Assembly: GCA_016292015.1 (NCBI GenBank)
Contig: JAEEZY010000034.1
Location: forward strand, 1 to 43,850
Reading direction: 5' to 3'
Length of the DNA: 43,850 nt
From: Bacteroidales bacterium
GTDB lineage: Bacteria > Bacteroidota > Bacteroidia > Bacteroidales > P3
The notes beneath the pieces are model-generated. The model was not told where the DNA came from. It did not search any database and saw only the letters and a list, made by a program, of their open reading frames with translations. Made by a program: the position numbers and the translations under genes. Positions 37,948 through 43,850 of this stretch are shown here, one piece after another (positions within the stretch are counted from its first letter, which is position 1; every line of letters begins with the position of its first letter).

Positions 37948-38535
37948 ATGAAAAGATACCTCATGTCACTCACCGTCGTTTGCCTATCCCTCGCCAGCTG
38001 CGGCAACGACAACTATGTCCCCAAGCCCAAGGCCTACATCCGTATGGATATGCCGCAGAAAGACTATGTCCTCTACGACACCGCAGCGCTCCCATTCACC
38101 TTCGAACGTCCGTCCGAAGCCCTCGTCAACTGGAAGCAGGACGACGCTCGCACCAAGTATTTCGACCTCGTCTATCCACAGTACAAAGGCATCATCAACC
38201 TCACCTACAAACACTTCCGCACCCTCGACGACCTCAATTCCCTGGTTGACACCGCCTCTCGCATGCTCGCACTCCATCACAGCCAATCCACAGGCGAGAA
38301 AGAGATGAACCTCTCCGACCCCGACGGCCATGTCTATGCCACCATCGTCAAAGTCGGCGGCAAAAACGCAGGCTCCACCTACCAGTTCTGGCTCACCGAC
38401 AGCACCGAGCACTTCCTACGCGGCGCCCTCTTCCTCAACTACACCCCAAACAACGACTCCCTCGCCCCAGTCATCGACTACCTGCAAGCCGATGTCGACC
38501 GCATAGTGGAAACCCTGAAATGGCGTCAACCATAA
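37948..38535 (+). CDS. gldD: Gliding motility-associated lipoprotein GldD
   Basis: A 195-residue lipoprotein with a 17-residue signal ending LSLAS-C18, a good lipobox. The mature start YVPKPKAYIRMDMPQKDYVLYD matches the GldD family signature. GldD is needed for gliding in Flavobacterium and is associated with the T9SS and its outer-membrane lipoproteins; it is also present in many non-gliding Bacteroidota. Expected location is the periplasmic side of a membrane. It is last in the thiL set. Its 3' flank carries an 11-bp-period array and then a terminator-like hairpin. Confidence 0.88.
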   Translation: MKRYLMSLTVVCLSLASCGNDNYVPKPKAYIRMDMPQKDYVLYDTAALPFTFERPSEALVNWKQDDARTKYFDLVYPQYKGIINLTYKHFRTLDDLNSLVDTASRMLALHHSQSTGEKEMNLSDPDGHVYATIVKVGGKNAGSTYQFWLTDSTEHFLRGALFLNYTPNNDSLAPVIDYLQADVDRIVETLKWRQP

Positions 38536-38558
38536 CCGCCAACATGAAGTAACACTCG

Positions 38559-38679
38559 CACCAAGTTAAGACATCGCCAAGTCATAGTTATGTCATGGCT
38601 ATGTCATCGTTATGTCATGGTTAAGTCATAGTTATGTCATAGTTAAGCCATCGTCAAGTGGTCGTCAAGTGATCGTCAA
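38559..38679. repeat. 11-bp-period degenerate tandem array 2
   Basis: Eleven contiguous 11-mers. The middle six are nearly identical, for example gtcatagttat at 38581 and 38625, gtcatggctat at 38592 and gtcatcgttat at 38603. The outer units drift, for example gacatcgccaa at 38570 and gtgatcgtcaa at 38669. The array starts 23 nt after the gldD stop, upstream of a terminator-like hairpin, so it is probably transcribed as part of the gldD 3' untranslated region. It has no coding character. Confidence 0.9.
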
Positions 38680-38682
38680 CCC

Positions 38683-38884
38683 AAGCAAGAAACAGTTTTC
38701 GCATACTTTCGCACTTTTAGCATATTTTCGCAATAAAAAAGCCCCAGCAAAGCGAAGGGCCTTTTAGTGCTTTTAGAGTTTTTCGATGTTAAAAACAAAG
38801 TTTCAAGCGAAGCAAGAAACTCCTTTCGCAATTTTTAGCAATAAAAAGCCCCAGCAAAGCGCAGGGCCGTTCCATGCTTTTAGA
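38683..38884. repeat. Imperfect duplication downstream of gldD
   Basis: Two related segments of about 75-95 bp, 38683-38777 and 38810-38884. Both start AAGCAAGAAAC, continue with a TTTCGCA block and contain GCCCCAGCAAAGCG followed by AGGGCC and a gcTTTTAGA end. The second is shortened. Together with array 2 and the terminators this accounts for most of the gene-free stretch 38536-38968. Confidence 0.75.
38735..38766 (+). terminator. Terminator-like hairpin for the thiL-gldD unit
   Basis: AAAAGCCC pairs with GGGC(C)TTTT with one bulge around an 11- to 12-nt loop and runs into a T-rich stretch (TTTTAGTGCTTTTAG). The second copy at 38845-38868 keeps the stem but lacks the T-tract, so only the first is a good terminator. 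Confidence 0.5.
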
Positions 38885-38911
38885 TGTCAAGCCTTCACCC
38901 ACCAATGACAA

Positions 38912-38948
38912 AGAGAGGCACCCGAACACACGGTTCAAGCGCCTCTCT
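38912..38948 (-). terminator. Terminator after iorB
   Basis: An 8-bp outer stem (AGAGAGGC/GCCTCTCT) with an inner GAAC/GTTC pairing is followed on the minus strand by TTTGTC. It lies 20 nt beyond the iorB stop. The T-tract is short. Confidence 0.6.
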
Positions 38949-38968
38949 CGACTGGTCGTTCTCGCCCG

Positions 38969-39532
38969 TTATTTCGCGTCGCGTCCCGCGCGTATGGCTG
39001 CGATGTTGGTGTTCACTACATCCTCGCCCTTACGTCCGAAGATGTTCTTTATCGCCTTCTCCAGCTCGGCGAAGTCTATCTCCAGATACGGGGCTGCGGC
39101 TCCCAGCAGCACCATGTTGCCGCGCGCGTGCAGCTGCTTGGCTATCTCGTTGGCGTTGAAGCTCACGCATTTCTTCAGCTTCTTCAGCTCAGCGTTCACC
39201 TTCTCAATGTCGGGATAGTTCGTGATGTTTATAAACGGGTCGCTGTTCGTTATCACGCAGCCCTCCGCCGAAAGGAACGGCAGGTATCTCAGCGCCTCCA
39301 TAGGCTCCGAGCTCAGTATGATGTCCGCCTTGCCTTCCGGTATCACGTCAGCGAATATCGGCTCGCTGCTGATTCTCAAGTGCGAGAACACGCTGCCGCC
39401 TCTCTGCGACATTCCGTGAATCTCGCTCTGTTTCACATTCATGCCGAGATTCAACGCGGCATCGCTTATTATCTTGGCCACAGAGACGATGCCATCGCCG
39501 CCTACGCCACAAAGTATGATGTCTTTTTTCAT
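38969..39532 (-). CDS. iorB: Indolepyruvate:ferredoxin oxidoreductase, beta subunit
   Basis: A 187-residue gamma-type 2-oxoacid oxidoreductase domain (POR_N/gamma). It begins with the conserved CGVGGDGIVSVAKIISDAA and continues with QRGGSVFSHLRI and DIILSSEPMEALRYLPFL. With IorA it oxidatively decarboxylates aryl pyruvates from aromatic amino-acid transamination to aryl-acetyl-CoA, reducing ferredoxin; in anaerobes it may also run in reverse. It lies 115 nt downstream of iorA on the same strand. The length is usual for the subunit. Confidence 0.93.
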   Translation of the reverse strand: MKKDIILCGVGGDGIVSVAKIISDAALNLGMNVKQSEIHGMSQRGGSVFSHLRISSEPIFADVIPEGKADIILSSEPMEALRYLPFLSAEGCVITNSDPFINITNYPDIEKVNAELKKLKKCVSFNANEIAKQLHARGNMVLLGAAAPYLEIDFAELEKAIKNIFGRKGEDVVNTNIAAIRAGRDAK

Positions 39533-39611
39533 GTTTTTATTGTTTGAGGTTTTACCGGTTTGAATGGCTAAAAGGGTCGATCGGATTAAAAGGCGCGCGG
39601 TTGTCCTGTTA

Positions 39612-39650
39612 CCTTTTCAACTTTCAACCTTTTTAACCTTTTTAACTTTA
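39612..39650. repeat. Short 9-bp-period CCTTTTTAA tandem tract at the iorA 3' end
   Basis: Two perfect CCTTTTTAA units, flanked by variants (ccttttcaa, ctttcaa), lie immediately after the iorA stop in the iorA-iorB gap. Read on the minus strand it is purine-rich (AAAAGGTT repeats). Confidence 0.55.
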
Positions 39651-41234
39651 TTTGTTGGCAGCCACGCGTTTCTTGTTCTCCACGATGCAGACGCGCTGCG
39701 GGATGATCACGCTCACGCCCTCGTATGCTATCTCCTCTTCCAGTATCTTCACAAACTCTTCGTGGTTCTTCTTCAGCGGCACGATGTGGCGTATGTGTTT
39801 CTCATCAACGCCCAGCCCCTTGCAGATGTTGAACAGCTTCATGTTGGCGCTCGACGGCTGTCCGCCGGTCATGGCGGTGATGTCGTTGTCCAAAATCATG
39901 ATTATCACGTTGGCTTTCTCGTTCACGCAATCCAGCAGGCCCGTCATTCCGCTGTGGCCGAACGTGCCGTCTCCTATAACTCCGATTGCAGGGAAGATGC
40001 CCATCTCGGCGGCTCCCTTGGCCATCGTCACCGATGCTCCCATGCAGACCGTCGTGTTGATGGCGCCCATGTTGAAACCCAGCGTGTAGCATCCGATATC
40101 GCCAAACACTCGTCCGTTGGGGTATTTCTTCATCACCTCGACCACCGCCTCGTAGCTGTCGATGTGCGGGCAGCCCTGGCACAATGCCGGCGGACGGTTG
40201 GTCACCACCTCGGGCACCGCAGGTCCGTTCTCCACCTTCATACCCAATGCCTTCGCCACCTTCTCGGCGTTCAGCTCGCCGTCGCGGCGAATCACCTCGT
40301 CCAGGCGTCCATGCACGGGTTTCCCCTTGCCGAGGAATCCCTTGATATGCTCCTCAACGAAAGGCTGGCCGTCTTCAAGCACTATTATCTCGTCGCACTC
40401 GTCATACAGCTTGTTCAGCATGTTGAACGGCAGCGGATACTGCGCTATCTTCACAATCGGATAGGGGCATTTCCCGCCAGCGAAGTTCTCCATCAGGTAG
40501 TTGAACGCTATGCCGGTCGTCACGATGCCTTTCGACTTGTCCGTACCCTCTATATACTTGTTGTAGCCGCTCTCCTCGCTCGATTTCGTGAAGGCAGGCT
40601 GCTTGTCGATAAGGTCTCTGTACAGACGCTTTGCGTTCACAGGCAGCAGCACGAAACTCTTCGGATCCGACGGGCTGCTCAGCGGGTTCTGCGGCAGCGG
40701 CTCCCTGCGCTCCACCCCCGCGCGGCTGTGTGCCAAGCGCGTCGGTATGCGCATCAATATCGGCGTACCCATCTTCTCGCTCAGCTCATAGCCGAAGAAC
40801 ACCATGTCGTAAGCCTCCTGCTGGTTGCTCGGCTCCAGCATCGGAATCATTGCCCAGTGCCCGTAGTAGCGGCTGTCCTGCTCGTCCTGCGACGAGAACA
40901 TCGACGGGTCGTCCGCAACCACTATCAGCACTCCCTTCGTGCCGATAATCGCAGCGTTCATAAACGGGTCGCCGCACACGTTCAATCCCACGTGCTTCAT
41001 GCACGTCATCGCACGCTTGCCAGCATACGCCACACCTATCGAAGCCTCCAGCGCCGTCTTCTCGTTTGCGCACCAGTTCGCGACCACGCCTTTCGACTTG
41101 GCCTCTTTCGACTTCATCACATATTCCGTAATCTGTGTCGAGGGGGTTCCGGGATAGCTGTTTATCGCACTCCCGCCGGCGTCTATAAACGCCTGGGCTA
41201 TCGCCTCGTCGCCCAGTAGTAGTAACTTTGACAT
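39648..41234 (-). CDS. iorA: Indolepyruvate:ferredoxin oxidoreductase, alpha subunit
   Basis: A 528-residue thiamine-diphosphate subunit. The N-terminal POR-type domain begins LLLGDEAIAQAF and has SYPGTPSTQITEYV. The C-terminal domain carries the TPP-binding sequence GDGTFGHSGMTGLLD...ILDND. Cys-containing CQGCPH and GDIGCYTLGFNMGAI are also family motifs. Archaeal IorA proteins usually end in a ferredoxin domain with two [4Fe-4S] clusters. Here the chain stops after IIPQRVCIVENKKRVAANK, with no CxxCxxC motif. It is first in the iorAB operon, with a strong promoter 48 nt upstream of the ATG. Confidence 0.94.
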   Translation of the reverse strand: MSKLLLLGDEAIAQAFIDAGGSAINSYPGTPSTQITEYVMKSKEAKSKGVVANWCANEKTALEASIGVAYAGKRAMTCMKHVGLNVCGDPFMNAAIIGTKGVLIVVADDPSMFSSQDEQDSRYYGHWAMIPMLEPSNQQEAYDMVFFGYELSEKMGTPILMRIPTRLAHSRAGVERREPLPQNPLSSPSDPKSFVLLPVNAKRLYRDLIDKQPAFTKSSEESGYNKYIEGTDKSKGIVTTGIAFNYLMENFAGGKCPYPIVKIAQYPLPFNMLNKLYDECDEIIVLEDGQPFVEEHIKGFLGKGKPVHGRLDEVIRRDGELNAEKVAKALGMKVENGPAVPEVVTNRPPALCQGCPHIDSYEAVVEVMKKYPNGRVFGDIGCYTLGFNMGAINTTVCMGASVTMAKGAAEMGIFPAIGVIGDGTFGHSGMTGLLDCVNEKANVIIMILDNDITAMTGGQPSSANMKLFNICKGLGVDEKHIRHIVPLKKNHEEFVKILEEEIAYEGVSVIIPQRVCIVENKKRVAANK

Positions 41235-41281
41235 GTCCTGTATCTTTTGTTATTGATTAATTATTGACTCAAAAATTTTTG

Positions 41282-41313
41282 CAAAGATAAACAAAATTCC
41301 CCGTCTTTCCAAA
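41282..41313 (-). promoter_or_regulatory. Probable iorAB promoter
   Basis: On the minus strand TTTG (41310-41313), 20 nt, then TATCTTTG (41282-41289): a near-ideal Bacteroidota promoter, 48 nt upstream of the iorA start. Confidence 0.8.
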
Positions 41314-41600
41314 TTCCACCCCCAACCCGCACAAAATCACACCCTCATACGCCTCCCCTCACTCACATCCCGCACACCTTAAACCCACTTTTCAAATTCC
41401 ACAACCCCTTTCCGCCAAATCCCAACCACCACCAAACACCCCTGTCCCCAACCCAACCCCTCCCCATCACCACCACCCTCGACCCCACCCCATATCCCCG
41501 TCACCCCGATATCCCTCCCCCATCACATCCCTTAGCCCCCAGATCCCTTACCGCAATAACAACCCACCCCCCCCCCTCCCCGCCACCACCGAAGCCAAAA
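41314..41600. other. Very C-rich, G-poor intergenic stretch with quadruplex motifs
   Basis: About 290 nt with very few G on the + strand and many CCC/CCCC runs. Two clusters fit the (G3+N1-7)x4 quadruplex pattern on the minus strand. One is five C-runs at 41439-41465; the other is a cluster around the ten-C run at 41567-41576. No ORF with coding character. It lies directly upstream of the iorAB promoter, in the gene-free stretch 41235-42250, which further right holds array 3, a -7-like site at 41890 and AT-rich DNA before the tRNA promoter. Confidence 0.7.
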
Positions 41601-41606
41601 CACCTC

Positions 41607-41749
41607 CATGCTAAGAACCAAGTAGGTTATGCCTAAGCGAAACCCTGGAGATACCCCCTATGTGTCTAGGCGGAGCATCGGCCTTGATACGGAGATGATA
41701 CGTACCGGATACGGCGTTAGTACGTCGTTGATAGGTATTTGATACGTAG
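41607..41749. repeat. 11-bp-period degenerate tandem array 3
   Basis: Thirteen contiguous 11-mers. The right half is most regular: ttgatacggag at 41684, atgatacgtac at 41695, cggatacggcg at 41706, ttagtacgtcg at 41717, ttgatacgtag at 41739. The left half has TAAG or TAGG one base later in the unit (catgctaagaa at 41607, atgcctaagcg at 41629, gtgtctaggcg at 41662), as if one base had slipped. It contains no coding sequence and lies between the divergent iorAB and tRNA-Glu promoters. Confidence 0.8.
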
Positions 41750-41889
41750 GGGAAAGATTTAACAATTGTTTTTCAGCCTATTGCAAAACCGTCGTTTGCA
41801 ACCTTGCGCAGGGCCGTATCGCCACAATACCACTCAAAAAGCTGAAACACATCTCTTTGCAAGATTTCATAATCCTCAATTCGATTTTA

Positions 41890-41897
41890 CAAAGATA
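41890..41897 (-). promoter_or_regulatory. Orphan promoter-like -7 element facing array 3
   Basis: TATCTTTG on the minus strand with no clear -33 element. Transcription from it would run through array 3 and the C-rich stretch towards iorA, 650 nt away. Confidence 0.3.
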
Positions 41898-42183
41898 CGA
41901 AAACTTTTGGTAACCCACATTGGAAAATATCTAAATCTTTGATGTTTTTCCCTCCCGAAAAAAATCTTTTCATCTCCCCCAACCCAGATTCGACATCCTC
42001 TTCCATCGACCACATTTTTTTAAAACCGACCACCTAAAACAACACTAACACACCGATTTCGGCACAACTTATAAACAAAAAATGTTGAAAAACACCGATT
42101 CTTTTCTAACACATAACACACTATATATCAACACATACCATCCCACAACCCACACCCAGGACACTCTTCCCTCTCAAAAAAAT

Positions 42184-42214
42184 TTTGTGGATAAAAAAAA
42201 ACTGCGTACTTTTG
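42184..42214 (+). promoter_or_regulatory. Promoter of tRNA-Glu and rpsT
   Basis: TTTG (42184-42187), 19 nt, then TACTTTTG (42207-42214): an ideal fit to the Bacteroidota consensus. The tRNA begins 37 nt after the -7 element. Confidence 0.85.
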
Positions 42215-42250
42215 CAACCTGTTTTGCGAGAAAAAGTCAGCAAAAAAAGA

Positions 42251-42325
42251 GCTCGGTTCGTCTAGCTGGCCCAGGACGTGAGATTTTCATTCTCAAAATC
42301 GCGGGTTCGAATCCCGCACCGAGTA
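42251..42325 (+). tRNA. tRNA-Glu (anticodon TTC)
   Basis: A 75-nt cloverleaf. The acceptor stem GCTCGGT pairs with ACCGAGT (G-T at the first pair) and the discriminator is A. The anticodon stem TGAGA/TCTCA holds loop TTTTCAT with anticodon TTC. The T arm is GCGGG-TTCGAAT-CCCGC. The D arm begins GTCTAGCTGG. CCA is not encoded. It lies 24 nt ahead of the rpsT start and shares its promoter. Confidence 0.95.
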
Positions 42326-42349
42326 CAAACAAAAAGAACAATAAAGAAT

Positions 42350-42601
42350 ATGGCACATCACAAGTCAGCAAAAAAAAGAATTCGTTCCAACGAAAACAAA
42401 AGAGTAGAAAACAGATACTACGCAAAGACCATGCGTAACGCCCTGCGCGATTTCAGAGCCCTTGAGGACAAGAACGTCGCCGTCGAGAAACTCCCGCACA
42501 TGCTCTCTGTCATTGACAAGCTTGCAAAGCGTTCAGTTATCCACAAGAACAAGGCTTCCAACCTCAAATCGAAGCTCATGCGTCAGGTGAACGCCATGTA
42601 A
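42350..42601 (+). CDS. rpsT: 30S ribosomal protein S20
   Basis: An 83-residue basic, helical protein binding 16S rRNA early in 30S assembly. The N-terminus MAHHKSAKKRIRSNENKR is the family signature, and the chain continues through VIHKNKASNLKSKLMRQVNAM, the typical end. The ATG at 42350 is chosen over longer in-frame starts because these run back through the tRNA gene. The 24-nt gap after the tRNA 3' end implies that tRNA processing would leave a short-leader rpsT mRNA. A strong terminator follows. Confidence 0.97.
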   Translation: MAHHKSAKKRIRSNENKRVENRYYAKTMRNALRDFRALEDKNVAVEKLPHMLSVIDKLAKRSVIHKNKASNLKSKLMRQVNAM

Positions 42602-42639
42602 TAGGCGTTTGGATTTAAAATGGTTATTAAGGGTTTAGA

Positions 42640-42666
42640 AAGCCAGTCCCCCACAGGACTGGCTTT
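42640..42666 (+). terminator. Rho-independent terminator after rpsT
   Basis: AAGCCAGTCC and GGACTGGCTT form a 10-bp stem around a 6- to 7-nt C/A loop. It is followed by TT and lies 38 nt after the rpsT stop. Confidence 0.9.
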
Positions 42667-42729
42667 TGCTTTAGCCAGCACCCGACAAAAATCGCACCCC
42701 CCTTACATCTTCTAACTAAAAACCATGTC

Positions 42730-43850
42730 ATGCTAGTAAAAACCTACGGAAGCGCCATCATCGGAGTCAACGCCGTCACCGTCACCGTCGAAGTGAACGT
42801 CTGCTACGGCATGGGATTCAACATGGTCGGCCTCCCCGACAACGCCGTCAAGGAAAGCTCCCAACGCGTCATCTCCGCCATCGAGATGTCCGGATTCCAA
42901 ATACCGGGCAAACGCATCATCGTCAACCTGGCTCCGGCCGACCTCAAGAAAGAAGGCTCCGCCTACGACCTCACACTCGCCGTCGGCATCCTCGGCGCCA
43001 ACGGCGACATCAGCGCCGACGCCTTCGACCAATACGTCATCATGGGCGAACTCGGCCTCGACGGCTCCCTCCGCCCCATCAAGGGCGCACTCCCCATCGC
43101 CATAGAAGCCCGTCGCCGCCGTTGCAAAGGCATCATCCTACCTGCCGCCAACGCCCGCGAAGCAGCCATCGTCAACAACCTCGAAGTTTACGGCGCCGAT
43201 TCACTCAAGCAGGTCGTTGACTTCTTCAACGGACAACCCTCCATCCCTCCGACCATCGTCGACACTCGTGCCGAGTTCGCACGCTCTCTCAACAACTACG
43301 AGTTCGATTTCGCCGACGTCAAAGGCCAGGCCAACGTCAAGCGCGCACTCGAAATCGCCGCCGCAGGCTCCCACAATGCCATCCTCATCGGCCCTCCGGG
43401 CAGCGGCAAGACTATGCTCGCCAAACGCATGCCCAGCATCCTCCCTCCACTCTCTCTCGGCGAATCCCTCGAAACCACTCAAATATACTCCGTCGCCGGC
43501 AAAATGCGCAAAGACGACTCCCTAATCTCCATCCGCCCCTTCCGCTCCCCCCACCACACCGTCTCCGACGCAGGCCTCTGCGGCGGCGGCACCAATCCCC
43601 AACCTGGCGAAATCTCCCTCGCCCACAACGGCGTCCTTTTCCTCGACGAACTACCTGAATTTAAGCGTACTGCGCTCGAAGTCTTGCGTCAGCCTATGGA
43701 GGAACGGCACGTCACCATCAGCCGCGCCAAGACCTCCATCGAATACCCCGCAGCCTTCATGCTCATCGCAGCCATGAACCCCTGCCCCTGCGGCTACTAC
43801 AACCACCCCACCGTCGAATGCACCTGCCCCCCGGGCGCCGTCCGCCGCTA
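42730..43850 (+). CDS. ComM/YifB-type Mg-chelatase-like AAA+ ATPase, 3' truncated
   Basis: The frame is open from the ATG at 42730 to the window end, 373 residues visible out of about 510 expected. An N-terminal Lon-protease-like (ChlI) domain begins [24 protein letters not shown] and includes [14 protein letters not shown]. The AAA+ module has Walker [10 protein letters not shown] (near residue 220) and [17 protein letters not shown]. Walker B is [12 protein letters not shown], and [11 protein letters not shown] is the following sensor/zinc-like region. Relatives (ComM) are hexameric helicases that promote branch migration in natural transformation; YifB-type function in Bacteroidota is not established. 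An earlier ATG at 42725 is in another frame and stops at once. Codon third positions are almost all C. Confidence 0.93.
   Translation, partial: MLVKTYGSAIIGVNAVTVTVEVNVCYGMGFNMVGLPDNAVKESSQRVISAIEMSGFQIPGKRIIVNLAPADLKKEGSAYDLTLAVGILGANGDISADAFDQYVIMGELGLDGSLRPIKGALPIAIEARRRRCKGIILPAANAREAAIVNNLEVYGADSLKQVVDFFNGQPSIPPTIVDTRAEFARSLNNYEFDFADVKGQANVKRALEIAAAGSHNAILIGPPGSGKTMLAKRMPSILPPLSLGESLETTQIYSVAGKMRKDDSLISIRPFRSPHHTVSDAGLCGGGTNPQPGEISLAHNGVLFLDELPEFKRTALEVLRQPMEERHVTISRAKTSIEYPAAFMLIAAMNPCPCGYYNHPTVECTCPPGAVRR

Noticed and set aside
39564..41219. A 551-codon open frame on the + strand across iorA
   Set aside because: It is antisense to a clear iorA. The product is rich in His, Arg, Leu and Val with no family signature, and the openness follows from the strong codon bias of iorA.
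41607..41749. Reading the 11-bp arrays as CRISPR
   Set aside because: Units are contiguous with no unique spacers, are far shorter than CRISPR repeats, and no cas gene is present.
42082..42438. A 118-codon + strand frame running through tRNA-Glu
   Set aside because: It spans the tRNA promoter, the tRNA and the start of rpsT. Composition is low complexity, so it cannot be a real gene.

Overview
The window reads as a chromosomal segment of a member of the Bacteroidota, most likely order Bacteroidales. The support is a type B T9SS-sorted surface protein, a PorE-like OmpA lipoprotein-family homologue, GldD, promoters of the form TTTG-(19-20 nt)-TAnnTTTG, almost no Shine-Dalgarno sequences, and the Bacteroidales order of the division/cell-wall (dcw) cluster. 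I cannot name genus or species. Nearly everything is housekeeping. I see no insertion sequence, prophage or CRISPR array.

Layout: (1) 1-5232 is the 3' part of a very large secreted Ig/HYR-like repeat protein, followed by a strong terminator. (2) 5.4-9.3 kb holds rpsA and recQ on the + strand. (3) 9.3-16.9 kb, on the - strand, holds a small secreted protein, ettA, recJ, then a PorE-like TPR/PD40/OmpA protein with a TPR partner. (4) 17.5-19.8 kb, on the + strand, holds cysS, a zeta-toxin-like kinase and a 74-residue overlapping ORF. (5) 19.9-35.2 kb, on the - strand, is a dcw cluster in transcription order mraZ, rsmH, ftsL-like, ftsI (PASTA), murE, mraY, a murD remnant, ftsW, murG, murC, ftsQ, ftsA, ftsZ. 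It supplies peptidoglycan precursor synthesis and the divisome. (6) 35.6-38.5 kb, on the + strand, is a tight set thiL, HAD phosphatase, pcm, gldD. (7) 39.0-41.2 kb, on the - strand, is iorA-iorB, indolepyruvate:ferredoxin oxidoreductase. (8) 42.2-43.85 kb, on the + strand, is tRNA-Glu(TTC), rpsT, and a comM/yifB-type ATPase cut by the window end.

Two things stand out. First, four intergenic regions carry degenerate tandem arrays with an 11-bp period (5297-5340, 17240-17415, 38559-38679, 41607-41749). The arrays differ in sequence but share a loose pattern (about nTSWWASYYAn) with a TA or AA step near the same phase in most units. They contain no ORF and do not look like CRISPR, transposon ends or terminators; I know of no described class they match. 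Second, the murD position in the dcw cluster holds only a 179-residue ORF. It matches MurD domain 3 alone, and conserved ligase residues of that domain are replaced. The UDP-binding and ATP-binding domains are absent, with only 35 nt left between mraY and this ORF.

Other notable points are a very C-rich, G-poor intergenic stretch with quadruplex potential on the - strand upstream of iorA, a duplicated segment after gldD, and tRNA-Glu sitting 24 nt ahead of rpsT behind one clear promoter. All family assignments come from reading motifs and gene order; no database search was run.
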